Below, piece by piece: positions 6,725 to 12,749 of a stretch of DNA of 12,749 nucleotides. This DNA is from an uncultured Sphingomonadaceae bacterium. Its GTDB lineage: Bacteria; Pseudomonadota; Alphaproteobacteria; Sphingomonadales; Sphingomonadaceae. The stretch is from positions 1-12,749 of the forward strand of contig CAKZSF010000301.1 in the NCBI GenBank assembly GCA_937920575.1, given 5' to 3'. Under the pieces are notes generated by a model that searched no databases, was not told the origin of the DNA, and saw nothing but the letters and a program-made list of their open reading frames with translations. The position numbers were made by a program, and so were the translations under genes. The number at the start of each line of letters is the position of its first letter. The first letter of the stretch is position 1.

Positions 6725-7153
6725 TCAAGCGGTCTGGATATACTCGCGCATCTGGCTGCGCTCGGTCTCGAGCTTGTCCATACGATACTTCACCAGATCG
6801 CCAATCGAGATGAAGCCGAGCACTTGCTCGTTCTGCACCACAGGAAGGTGCCGGATGCGCCTCCGGGTCATCAGCTGTAACGCATCCAGCACAGGGGTGT
6901 CTGCCTCGACCGTGATTGCAGGCGCCGTCATGACTTCGCCCACTTGCCTTTCCAGCACCGTCGCCCCTTCGCGCGCGATGCAATAGAGCAAATCGCGTTC
7001 TGAAAAGATGCCGGCAATCCGCCCGCTTTCAAACACGGGCAGGGCACCAATCCGCCGTTCAGCGAGCATCTCCGCCGCCTCTCTAACCGTTTCACCGGTA
7101 CTGCATGAAGCAAGCGATGATTCGCGGTTTTCGAGGATTCTGGCGATGGTCAT
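6725..7153 (-). CDS. stand-alone tandem CBS-domain protein
   Basis: This 142-residue cytosolic protein consists only of a Bateman module. CBS1 covers about residues 15-65, with EMLAERRIGALPVFE and GIFSERDL. CBS2 covers about 78-128, with LQLMTRRRIRHLPVV and GFISIGDLVK. The Ser/Asp pairs in these last motifs (Ser51/Asp54 and Ser116/Asp119) are the usual ribose contacts for adenine nucleotides, so binding of AMP, ATP or a related ligand is expected. The partner is unknown. The start is supported by a strong ribosome-binding site, GGGAGG, 5 bases upstream. It heads a - strand run with erpA and xth, and its upstream gap is shared with the divergent membrane-protein gene. Residues 129-142 extend past CBS2 as a charged helix. 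Confidence 0.92.
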   Translation of the reverse strand: MTIARILENRESSLASCSTGETVREAAEMLAERRIGALPVFESGRIAGIFSERDLLYCIAREGATVLERQVGEVMTAPAITVEADTPVLDALQLMTRRRIRHLPVVQNEQVLGFISIGDLVKYRMDKLETERSQMREYIQTA

Positions 7154-7281
7154 TAATGCCTCCCAACACTAAATTTCACGAGCGATTGGCAAGACTATAT
7201 CAATTTTGCGCGAAAAAGCCACTTTGTGCAGTTAACCAAGCAATTGCGCTTAGCGTGCGAAGCGGGCATCACGCGGGCACC
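7154..7281. promoter_or_regulatory. divergent intergenic region between the CBS-protein and membrane-protein genes
   Basis: This AT-richer 128-base gap should hold promoters for both directions. On the - strand, TATAGT at 7193-7198 makes a reasonable -10 box for the CBS gene, but I see no good -35 at the right distance. On the + strand no convincing promoter stands out. No operator palindrome was recognised. Confidence 0.35.
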
Positions 7282-7593
7282 ATGGTCCAGCAATCCCCTC
7301 TCGACGATCCGGAATACGCCAAATTCGCTTGGGCCCGCTATGTGCGGCTGATGAAGGCTATGGGTCTTTTGACCACCACGGCGGTTATCGCGGTGCTGGC
7401 CTATTTCTATTTCCGCGACGGGATGGTTTCGATTCACTTCTATATCGCCACCGCGCTTGGCATTGGCGTCATGATGATGCTTACCGCGGCCTTGATGGGG
7501 CTGGTGTTCCTATCGAGTGGCACCGGGCATGACGAGGCGATCGAAAACCCGCTCGACGATGATGACTGGTTTGACGACGATCCGAAGGACTAG
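7282..7593 (+). CDS. small conserved membrane protein of unknown function
   Basis: This is a 103-residue protein. Residues 1-26 are a cytosolic-type segment with aromatic and basic residues ([21 protein letters not shown]). Two hydrophobic helices follow at about 27-44 and 52-77. The tail from 84 on is strongly acidic ([19 protein letters not shown]). By the positive-inside rule, both termini are probably cytosolic. I recall similar two-helix proteins with a DDPEYA-type start in Sphingomonadales but know of no function. The ATG at 7282 was chosen because the family-like sequence begins right after it. The frame is open upstream to 7105, but that stretch looks non-coding and overlaps the divergent CBS gene. 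The stop TAG overlaps the stop of the convergent ferredoxin gene. Confidence 0.75.
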   Translation: MVQQSPLDDPEYAKFAWARYVRLMKAMGLLTTTAVIAVLAYFYFRDGMVSIHFYIATALGIGVMMMLTAALMGLVFLSSGTGHDEAIENPLDDDDWFDDDPKD

Positions 7594-7985
7594 TCGGCCA
7601 GCAAGTTTGCGGGGCGCAGGCGGTATGGCTCAACAGGATGCCCGCCGATCAAATGCTGCTGGATGATCTGCTCCAGCACCTCTGGCGAGCATGAATGATA
7701 CCAAACGCCATCCGGCCACACGACTGCCACCGGGCCGCGTGTGCAGATTTGCAGGCAATCAGCCTTGGTGCGTTGAATTTGCTTGCCTGGGCCGGTGAGC
7801 TTGAGTTCGGCCAGCCTCCGCTTGAGGAATTTCCACGATTCCTCACCCGCCTCACGCGCGCAGCATTTCTGCTTTTCAGACATCGCACATAGGAAGATGT
7901 GGCGTTTCAACCCATCCCCGCCAATGCCCAGCAGCGCGCGTGCGGCCTGCTGCAGATCCGCTTCGGTCAAATCGGGGTCGCTCAT
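7590..7985 (-). CDS. thioredoxin-like [2Fe-2S] ferredoxin
   Basis: This 131-residue protein carries a Shethna-type, thioredoxin-fold [2Fe-2S] domain. Ligand cysteines are Cys33 ([14 protein letters not shown]), Cys41 or Cys42, Cys77 and Cys81 ([18 protein letters not shown]). The C-x3-C followed by RGP and the PDGVWY segment are hallmarks of this ferredoxin group. Residues 1-25 are an extra helical lead. The extra adjacent cysteine at 41/42 leaves the second ligand ambiguous. Such ferredoxins are cytosolic electron carriers; the redox partner is not identifiable here. The start is the ATG at 7985, overlapping the stop of the upstream S9 peptidase gene in ATGA. An in-frame ATG at 8033 would lie wholly inside the peptidase gene. 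The gene ends head-on against the small membrane-protein gene. Confidence 0.88.
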   Translation of the reverse strand: MSDPDLTEADLQQAARALLGIGGDGLKRHIFLCAMSEKQKCCAREAGEESWKFLKRRLAELKLTGPGKQIQRTKADCLQICTRGPVAVVWPDGVWYHSCSPEVLEQIIQQHLIGGHPVEPYRLRPANLLAD

Positions 7986-10180
7986 TGCTCCTTCAGCCAG
8001 CGATCCAGCCAATTGAACACAGTCTCGTGCCATTGCAGGGAGTTTTTCGCGCCCAGAACCCAGTGATTCTCATCCGGGAAAACCAGCAATTCAGCCGGTA
8101 TGCTGCGTTCCTGCAAGGCGGTGAAGCTCTGGATACCTTGGGTGTAAGGCACACGGAAATCCTTCTCACCCGCGACCACCAGCATCGGCGTGCGCCAGCT
8201 ATCGACATGATTGACTGGATTCCATCGCTCGTAATTCTCAGCCACCGCGCTGTACGAGCCGCCGAAATCCCAGCGGGGGAACCACAGTTCCTCGGTGGTG
8301 TAGTAAAAGCTGCGCATGTCGAACAGCCCGTCATGCTGGATCAGACAGCGGAAGCCATCGGGCCAATTGCCCGCGATCCAGTTCATCATATAGCCGCCAT
8401 AGCTCGCGCCCATCGCGCAAGCGCGGTTCGTGTTGAGCTGCGCATCCTGCGCGCCAGCCGCGGCGAGGCCGAGCTGCAAATCGATCAGCGGTTTGCCGCC
8501 CCAATCATTGTTGATCGCATCGGTGAAGGCCTGTCCGTATCCGGTGCTGCCATGAAAATCGACCGAGACCACGGCATAGCCTTGGCTGGCGACCACGCGC
8601 GGGTTCCAGCGGCTGGACCAGCCATCGTTGAACGAGCCTTGCGGCCCGCCATGCACGTAGAGGATCACGGGTAGCTCGCCGTCGATCCAGCTGGGCTTGT
8701 GAATCTGGCCCCACACGGTTGCGCCGCCCGCCCCAGCAAAGCTGAAGCGCGTGGTGTTGACCGCCGCGCGCCCGTCGAACGCAGAGTAAGCGACGTCGGT
8801 CAGGCGTGTGGCTGCACTCCAATCGCTGGAGAGATACAACTCGCTCGGGTTCTGAACGGAACTGCGCGTGAACAGCAGCCGGTTTCCGGGCAGCGGCGTC
8901 ACGCCGCCAAGCCGCGCCTCGTTGCCCTCAACCAGATCGAGCCTTTCGACTGCGCCGCTGACGGGATCAACGCGGAATGCTGGCGTATCGAGCACATCTT
9001 GTGCGGTCGCGATGATCCAACGCGAATCGGGCGTCCATGCCAGCGAGTAAAAGCTGCGGTCGAATTCTTGCGTCAGCGCGCGCGTTTCGCCGCTTTCCAG
9101 ATCGCGCAAGTGAATGACCAGACGATCCGATTCGTAACCCGGCCGCTCCATCGCGACGTAAGCGAGGTATTTCCCGTCAGGAGATGGCGCGGGCAGATTG
9201 TCATAGGCCGGGTTGCCAATGGTCAGGTTTTCCAGCGTGCCGTTGGCGATATGCGCTTGAAAGATGTCTTTGTCGGTTGAGGTTGGCTCATTCGCGTCGG
9301 CCATTTTTGCAGTGAAGAAGATGCTTTGCGAATCCGCGGCCCAGGCGATCTCTTCCGACCCGCCAAACGGCTTGGTTGGGGTGTCGCCAATCAACGATCC
9401 CTCGGCCAATCGCCCGTCAATCGCGAGGCCATCACCAGCGGCCTGACCATTCTCGAGGCCGTAGACCCGAACGCGCGAGAATGTGCCCGGGGTCTGCCAT
9501 GTGTCCCAATGACGGATGAAGCCATCCTTGCCCTTATACAGCCGGCCATTGCCGGGCCCGGGCAAATGCGCGGTGGCGTCACCTTCGCATCCGAATGTCT
9601 CGCAGTCGCGCGCCATTTCGCGCCAGACGGCGATGTTGTTGGCGTCAGGCGAGAGCTTAAATCCGCTGACGTCATTGCCCAATGCGGTGACAGGGATGGG
9701 TCCGGTAATGTTGCCATCGGCCTCCAGCGCGACACGGTAGACTTGCGTGCCTGCGCTGTCTTCGTCGCCTTGGCGCAAAAAGTAGAGCCAGTCGTCGGAG
9801 CCGAACTGCGCGGAATGGGCGCCGTTACCCAGCGCAACTGGCACAGGCTGGGCATCAGCCACCGTCAGGTCCAGCAAATAGTGCGTGGTCGATCGCGCGT
9901 AATCATCGCTGGTGGTCGTGACGGGGTAGACCGCAAAGCGGCCATCCTTTGTGGTGGTCGCACCGCCCAGGCGCGGCGCCTTCACCAGATCGTCGGCGGT
10001 CATTGGCGCAGGCGCATTTGCAGGCCCATTCGCAGGCTCATTCGCAGGGGCAATTTCGATTGCGGTTCCAGCCTCTGCCGCCTCGTCTTGTGCGAAGGCG
10101 GGATTGGCCAGCGCCAGAGACAAGGGAAGAGACAAGGGAAGCGCGATGGCGCTCGCGGCAAACAATGTGTGTTTCATCAT
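7982..10180 (-). CDS. exported S9-family (prolyl oligopeptidase-like) peptidase
   Basis: This 732-residue protein has a signal peptide ([10 protein letters not shown] start, duplicated PLSL core, AFA-Q cleavage near residue 30), so it should be periplasmic or secreted. Residues about 65-460 form a beta-propeller with PD40-like blades (for example [13 protein letters not shown] and [13 protein letters not shown]). Residues about 490-732 are the alpha/beta-hydrolase domain. HGGPQG (510-515) marks the oxyanion region. The catalytic triad is Ser593 in GASYGGYM, Asp674 in GEKDFRVP and His706 in DENHW. It resembles acylaminoacyl-peptidase or dipeptidyl-peptidase relatives; the specificity is not predictable. 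An Ala/Asn/Pro tetrapeptide repeat lies directly after the signal peptide. The first of two adjacent ATGs was used as start; there is no clear ribosome-binding site. The next gene starts within the stop codon. Confidence 0.93.
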   Translation of the reverse strand: MMKHTLFAASAIALPLSLPLSLALANPAFAQDEAAEAGTAIEIAPANEPANGPANAPAPMTADDLVKAPRLGGATTTKDGRFAVYPVTTTSDDYARSTTHYLLDLTVADAQPVPVALGNGAHSAQFGSDDWLYFLRQGDEDSAGTQVYRVALEADGNITGPIPVTALGNDVSGFKLSPDANNIAVWREMARDCETFGCEGDATAHLPGPGNGRLYKGKDGFIRHWDTWQTPGTFSRVRVYGLENGQAAGDGLAIDGRLAEGSLIGDTPTKPFGGSEEIAWAADSQSIFFTAKMADANEPTSTDKDIFQAHIANGTLENLTIGNPAYDNLPAPSPDGKYLAYVAMERPGYESDRLVIHLRDLESGETRALTQEFDRSFYSLAWTPDSRWIIATAQDVLDTPAFRVDPVSGAVERLDLVEGNEARLGGVTPLPGNRLLFTRSSVQNPSELYLSSDWSAATRLTDVAYSAFDGRAAVNTTRFSFAGAGGATVWGQIHKPSWIDGELPVILYVHGGPQGSFNDGWSSRWNPRVVASQGYAVVSVDFHGSTGYGQAFTDAINNDWGGKPLIDLQLGLAAAGAQDAQLNTNRACAMGASYGGYMMNWIAGNWPDGFRCLIQHDGLFDMRSFYYTTEELWFPRWDFGGSYSAVAENYERWNPVNHVDSWRTPMLVVAGEKDFRVPYTQGIQSFTALQERSIPAELLVFPDENHWVLGAKNSLQWHETVFNWLDRWLKEQ
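10008..10055. repeat. 12-bp imperfect tandem repeat, four units, in the S9 peptidase gene
   Basis: Four 12-base units of the form GCAGG-NCATT-like sequence lie end to end (10008-10019, 10020-10031, 10032-10043, 10044-10055); the last is the most divergent. On the coding strand they give a repeated Pro-Ala-Asn-x stretch just after the signal peptide. The reading frame is kept. Confidence 0.8.
10116..10139. repeat. perfect 12-bp tandem duplication in the signal-peptide coding region
   Basis: AGAGACAAGGGA occurs twice back to back with no mismatch. On the coding strand it duplicates Pro-Leu-Ser-Leu in the hydrophobic core of the signal peptide, lengthening it by four residues. Confidence 0.9.
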
Positions 10181-10228
10181 GGGCACAAGGTTTAGCGACT
10201 GATCGCAAAAGCGCAAAGACCATCAATG

Positions 10229-10252
10229 CTGAGGACCGAACTGAGGGCCGAA
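10229..10252. repeat. 12-bp tandem repeat upstream of the S9 peptidase gene
   Basis: CTGAGGACCGAA is followed directly by CTGAGGGCCGAA (one mismatch) in the 98-base gap between popZ and the peptidase gene. It lies in untranslated or promoter sequence, so codon structure does not explain its 12-base period. Confidence 0.8.
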
Positions 10253-10278
10253 CCGGCCGGAATAGGCTTCGGTTACGC

Positions 10279-10788
10279 CTAGCGGTCTTTCTTGCCGGCG
10301 ATACGCGCAATTTCAGCGGCGACCATTTGCTCAACCATGTTGGGCAGATTTTCGTCGAGCCACTCTTTCAACATGGGCCGCATCAAATCGCGTGTCAGAT
10401 CTTCCAGCGAAGTCTCGCCAGAACGAACAATTTGCGGCTTGCGTGGTGGTTCCGCCAGCATGGCGAGAGCCGCAAGCGACTCGCGCATCGCTTCTTCAGC
10501 ACCCGAATCTACTAGAGCTGAATCGGCCAGAGCCGAATCACCGGTCTCTTGCGTTGTTTGGTCTTCGTCAGCTTCGGCGTCTTCCTCGGCCAGCACTTCC
10601 CCCGCTTCCGCGAGATCCAGCACTTCGCTATCTTCTTCATCTGCGATCAGTTCAGCATCATCGTCGCGTACGCTGTCTTCCTCGCGGCGTTTGCGCGTCG
10701 CAGAGGCAATCTCGCGATTGTCCCGCGCGATTACTTGCTTGATCGAATCAAGAATCTCTTCAACCGATGGTTCGCCCGCTTGCCGCAT
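10279..10788 (-). CDS. popZ: PopZ-like polar organising protein (DUF2497)
   Basis: This 169-residue cytosolic scaffold protein is expected to assemble at cell poles and recruit chromosome-partitioning and cell-cycle proteins, as PopZ does in Caulobacter. Residues 6-20 carry the N-terminal interaction helix (EPSVEEILDSIKQVI). Residues about 37-95 are a low-complexity acidic linker dominated by Asp, Glu and Ala. Residues about 128-166 are the C-terminal oligomerisation helices (LEDLTRDLMRPMLKEWLDEN, then a short turn and MVAAEIARIAG). The ATG at 10788 was chosen because relatives start a few residues before EPS-EEIL; an in-frame ATG at 10809 is possible. GGGGA upstream may be its ribosome-binding site. 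It begins 27 bases after the tolC stop and is probably cotranscribed with tolC. The linker contains three 15-base repeats. Confidence 0.9.
   Translation of the reverse strand: MRQAGEPSVEEILDSIKQVIARDNREIASATRKRREEDSVRDDDAELIADEEDSEVLDLAEAGEVLAEEDAEADEDQTTQETGDSALADSALVDSGAEEAMRESLAALAMLAEPPRKPQIVRSGETSLEDLTRDLMRPMLKEWLDENLPNMVEQMVAAEIARIAGKKDR
10495..10539. repeat. three 15-bp imperfect tandem repeats in the popZ linker
   Basis: Units at 10495-10509, 10510-10524 and 10525-10539 each end in GAATC on the + strand. On the coding strand they encode DSALA, DSALV and DSGAE. They lie in the disordered acidic linker, where length variation is normally tolerated. Confidence 0.65.
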
Positions 10789-10797
10789 GACGTCATG
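10786..10797. repeat. 12-bp perfect palindrome at the popZ start
   Basis: CATGACGTCATG is a perfect palindrome whose first three bases are the popZ start codon on the - strand. It could be an operator or chance; nothing else supports regulation at this site. Confidence 0.4.
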
Positions 10798-10815
10798 TCC
10801 CCGTTGCACGCCCTG

Positions 10816-12282
10816 TTACAGGCCCCCGTTAGTCTTTGGACCTATTTCCCCGTCTTGCGTGGGTGAGTCAATGGTGCGTGTGCTCTGCACCTCGGGATCG
10901 GGGTCATCCGACCAATCCCAAATGATGTTCTCTACCCGCTCCAGATTGACGTCAGGATCATACAGCGGGCCGCCTGTATCGAGGTTGAGATCACGCGCCT
11001 CTGCCTTGCCCATGGCGGCGAGCAGCGCGAAGCCTGCAACATATTCATTGCGCCGCGCGGTCACCAGTTGGACTTGTGTCGAGAGCAATTCGCGTTGTGC
11101 ATCCAGAATATCGAGAATTGTGCGGTTGCCGACGGTGTTTTCCGCTTGCACACCTTCCAGACCAAGTTCTGCCGCTTCCACCGCCACCAGCGTCGACTGG
11201 ATAATCTCGCGCGAGGCGCGCCAGCTGGCATAGGCGGCCCGGACATTGGCGATCACGGAGCGTTCAGTGGCAATTTCCTGCTCCATAGTGGCGCTGGAGC
11301 GCGCTTGCGCCTGACGTTTCAGCGCAGCAGGCCGTCCGCCTTGATACAGGGGAATGCTGACTTGCACGCCAGCATTGGCAGTCGTTTCAGACTGGTTGAA
11401 ATTGTTCGATGCTGGCCCGCCCAGCGTGCCGTAAAAATTGCTGTAATCGCCATTGGCGAACAGGCTGACCGTGGGCAAGCGATTGGCATCGGTTGCTTTG
11501 ACGTCATACCGCGACGCCGCGGTCCGTTCGCGCGCGGCGATCAAGTCGGGGTTGCTCTCCAGCGCGACCATCACCGCCTCATCCGCGCTTGTCGGCAGGC
11601 CCGGCAAGGGAGGAGGCGCCTGCAAATCGCCTGGCGCACGGCCAACCAATTGGATGTAGGTTTCGCGCGCGTTGGAAAGGTCGGCCTTCGCGCTGCGCAG
11701 ATCGCTTTGCGCCAGCGCCAGCCGCGATTGGGATTGCGCCACGTCAGTGCGAGTCAGATCCCCGATTTCGAACCGATCGCTGGTGGCTTGAAAATTGATT
11801 TCGAGCACTTCGACCTGATTGGCCGACAGCGCCACCACCGCTTCGTTGCGGATGATGTTCATGTAAGCGGCAACAACTAGACTGAACAAAGAGCTTTCCG
11901 TGCCGCGCAAATCGGCCTTGCCCGCCTCGACCCGCTCTTCTGCAGCGCGCAAATTGTTCTTGAACGCGCCGCCGGTGTAGACCGGCATGGTCACGCCGAC
12001 GCCGATGCCCAAATTGCGTTCCGGCGCAGTGAACGAGTTGCCACTTTGGCGCAGGAATTCGATATGCGTTGCGGTTGCATTGGCCGAGGGCAGGCCCGTC
12101 GATTTCTGGATCGGGACCGTTTCATCTTGCGCACGCTGCTGCGCGCGAGCCGCTTGCAAGGTTGGATTGGTGTTATAGGCATCGACCAAAGCTTCGCGCA
12201 GAGTGTCTGCACTGGCGGGCGCTGCGACTAAAGTGGCAGCGGCCCCGGCCATCAAAGCGGCGCGTTTGGTCCAGCCGATCAC
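10816..12282 (-). CDS. tolC: TolC-family outer-membrane efflux channel
   Basis: This protein of about 488 residues would form the outer-membrane and periplasmic tunnel of type I secretion or tripartite efflux systems. A signal peptide (MIGWTKRAALMAG start, PASA-D cleavage near residue 25) is followed by TLREALVDAYNTNPTL, the usual first helix. The internal duplication of two outer-membrane-efflux repeats is clear. MPVYTGG (99-105) and IPLYQGG (310-316) mark equivalent beta-strand ends, and FEIGDLTRTDV and ENTVGNRTILDILDAQ mark equivalent helices. The acidic C-terminal tail after about residue 435 is probably periplasmic and flexible. Two GTG starts compete. The one at 12282 has GGAG nine bases upstream and gives a compact signal peptide. 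The one at 12297 would overlap the upstream gene by 13 bases and has only AAGG nearby. No pump or adaptor gene is adjacent. Confidence 0.93.
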   Translation of the reverse strand: MIGWTKRAALMAGAAATLVAAPASADTLREALVDAYNTNPTLQAARAQQRAQDETVPIQKSTGLPSANATATHIEFLRQSGNSFTAPERNLGIGVGVTMPVYTGGAFKNNLRAAEERVEAGKADLRGTESSLFSLVVAAYMNIIRNEAVVALSANQVEVLEINFQATSDRFEIGDLTRTDVAQSQSRLALAQSDLRSAKADLSNARETYIQLVGRAPGDLQAPPPLPGLPTSADEAVMVALESNPDLIAARERTAASRYDVKATDANRLPTVSLFANGDYSNFYGTLGGPASNNFNQSETTANAGVQVSIPLYQGGRPAALKRQAQARSSATMEQEIATERSVIANVRAAYASWRASREIIQSTLVAVEAAELGLEGVQAENTVGNRTILDILDAQRELLSTQVQLVTARRNEYVAGFALLAAMGKAEARDLNLDTGGPLYDPDVNLERVENIIWDWSDDPDPEVQSTRTIDSPTQDGEIGPKTNGGL

Positions 12283-12284
12283 GT

Positions 12285-12749
12285 TCAGAAGCTCCACTCA
12301 GCCTTGGCTTTGAACGCATCAATCACGGGAATTCCTTCTTCGGCCAGGGGCAGAAAGCTCGCCTTGCCATTCACCAGCCGGCCTGTCGCAAGCCGGGTGA
12401 CCCCGCGCTCGACCAAGCCGGTCACAATCCTGACATTGTCGCTCAGCCGTTTGGTCACCACCTCGGGAAAAGCCTCGGCAGCGCCATCAATCAGCAACAG
12501 CGAATAGCGAGTTTTCTTGCGGCTGGACTTGAGCGCCTCAGCCGGGGTGATCACGTCCACTGAACCGGCAAGGGGCGTCGCCAAAGCGGACAAATAGCCG
12601 CTGCCATGGTCGATGATCAGCACGTTGTCTTGCGCGGTCGGGCGCGCCTCTGCCAACACACGGCCATAAAACAGCGGTGGGGCAATCGCGCCACCATCGG
12701 CCAAGCCAATCGAGCGATCAATATAGGCTGCGCCCTGCATTGCAGCGGG
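12285..12749 (-). CDS. degenerate protein-L-isoaspartate O-methyltransferase-like protein, partial (5' end outside window)
   Basis: The C-terminal 154 residues of a gene that starts beyond the window are visible. AAYIDRSIGL and IAPPLF (12669-12686) align in order with the AY-D and SAPHM segments of PCMT. VLIIDHGSGYLSALA corresponds to SAM-binding motif I (VLEIGTGSGY in active enzymes), and YSLLLIDGAAEAFPEVV to the later core strand. PCMT repairs isoaspartyl residues using S-adenosylmethionine. Here motif I has lost Glu and Gly, the acidic residue after strand 2 is replaced (VDVITP), and about 30 residues between strands 2 and 4 are missing. Catalysis is therefore doubtful. I recall a short PCMT-like gene before tolC in Sphingomonadales, so this may be a conserved derived form. 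Its stop lies 2 bases before the preferred tolC start. Confidence 0.8.
   Translation of the reverse strand, partial: PAAMQGAAYIDRSIGLADGGAIAPPLFYGRVLAEARPTAQDNVLIIDHGSGYLSALATPLAGSVDVITPAEALKSSRKKTRYSLLLIDGAAEAFPEVVTKRLSDNVRIVTGLVERGVTRLATGRLVNGKASFLPLAEEGIPVIDAFKAKAEWSF

Noticed and set aside
7105..7281. In-frame extension of the small membrane protein to 7105
   Set aside because: It would overlap the divergent CBS gene and its promoter region, and the added residues look non-coding; the ATG at 7282 gives the family-like start.
9326..10195. A 289-codon + strand open frame opposite the S9 peptidase gene
   Set aside because: The opposite strand encodes a peptidase with signal peptide, propeller and full catalytic triad; the + frame has a biased composition and no motif.
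10181..10278. Terminator after popZ from the CCGAA/TTCGG-type inverted repeat
   Set aside because: The best stem has a three-base bulge and no following T tract on the - strand, so it was not annotated as a terminator.
10292..11233. A 313-codon + strand open frame spanning popZ and the end of tolC, very rich in Ser
   Set aside because: It is the antisense of acidic popZ codons (GAA/GAG/GAT read in reverse give Ser-rich sequence) and crosses two real genes.
11068..11880. A 270-codon + strand open frame inside tolC
   Set aside because: It is antisense to a TolC gene with both internal repeats intact; no domain was recognised.
1..12749. Defence island, prophage, insertion sequence, CRISPR array or biosynthetic cluster
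   Set aside because: Both strands were read through; all sizeable frames with domain support are housekeeping families, and no integrase, transposase, terminal inverted repeats or spacer arrays were seen.

Overview
The window is about 12.7 kb of G+C-rich, gene-dense chromosome. It most likely comes from an alphaproteobacterium of the Sphingomonadales, close to Erythrobacteraceae. The protein types point this way: an alphaproteobacterial DnaQ, a PopZ/DUF2497 protein, DUF1491, an EIIA-Ntr next to a long-form HPF, and a degenerate PCMT-TolC-PopZ cluster. The taxonomic call is inferred from recalled gene order and protein character; no search was run. I see no phage, transposon, CRISPR, rRNA or tRNA genes.

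Layout. (1) Positions 1-2372, + strand: the 3' end of a Maf nucleotide pyrophosphatase gene, then aroE, coaE and dnaQ. The first three are linked by 4-base ATGA stop/start overlaps. (2) Positions 2415-4377, + strand: long-form ribosome hibernation factor (hpf), EIIA-Ntr (ptsN), a hotdog-fold thioesterase with no ATG/GTG/TTG start codon, and a DUF1491 protein. (3) Positions 4573-5295, + strand: an exported SleB-like cell-wall hydrolase, ending at a strong hairpin terminator. (4) Positions 7153 to 5379, - strand: a two-CBS-domain protein, an A-type Fe-S carrier (ErpA/IscA) and exonuclease III. The erpA-xth gap is packed with short inverted repeats. (5) Positions 7282-7593, + strand: a small two-helix membrane protein of unknown function. 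Its stop codon overlaps that of the next, convergent gene in a CTAG. (6) Positions 12749 to 7590, - strand: a partial, degenerate isoaspartyl-methyltransferase-like gene, a TolC-family outer-membrane channel, PopZ, an exported S9 prolyl-oligopeptidase-family protein, and a thioredoxin-like [2Fe-2S] ferredoxin.

How the genes fit together: the window is mostly housekeeping. It covers aromatic amino acid and CoA biosynthesis, replication proofreading, stationary-phase ribosome protection, nitrogen-PTS signalling, Fe-S cluster delivery, base-excision repair, polar cell organisation, efflux and wall remodelling. I found no convincing new multi-gene system. The points most worth a second look are the non-canonical start (or frameshift) of the hotdog thioesterase, the cluster of 12-bp tandem repeats around the 5' end of the S9 peptidase gene, the row of consecutive hairpins between erpA and xth, and the eroded methyltransferase fold upstream of tolC.
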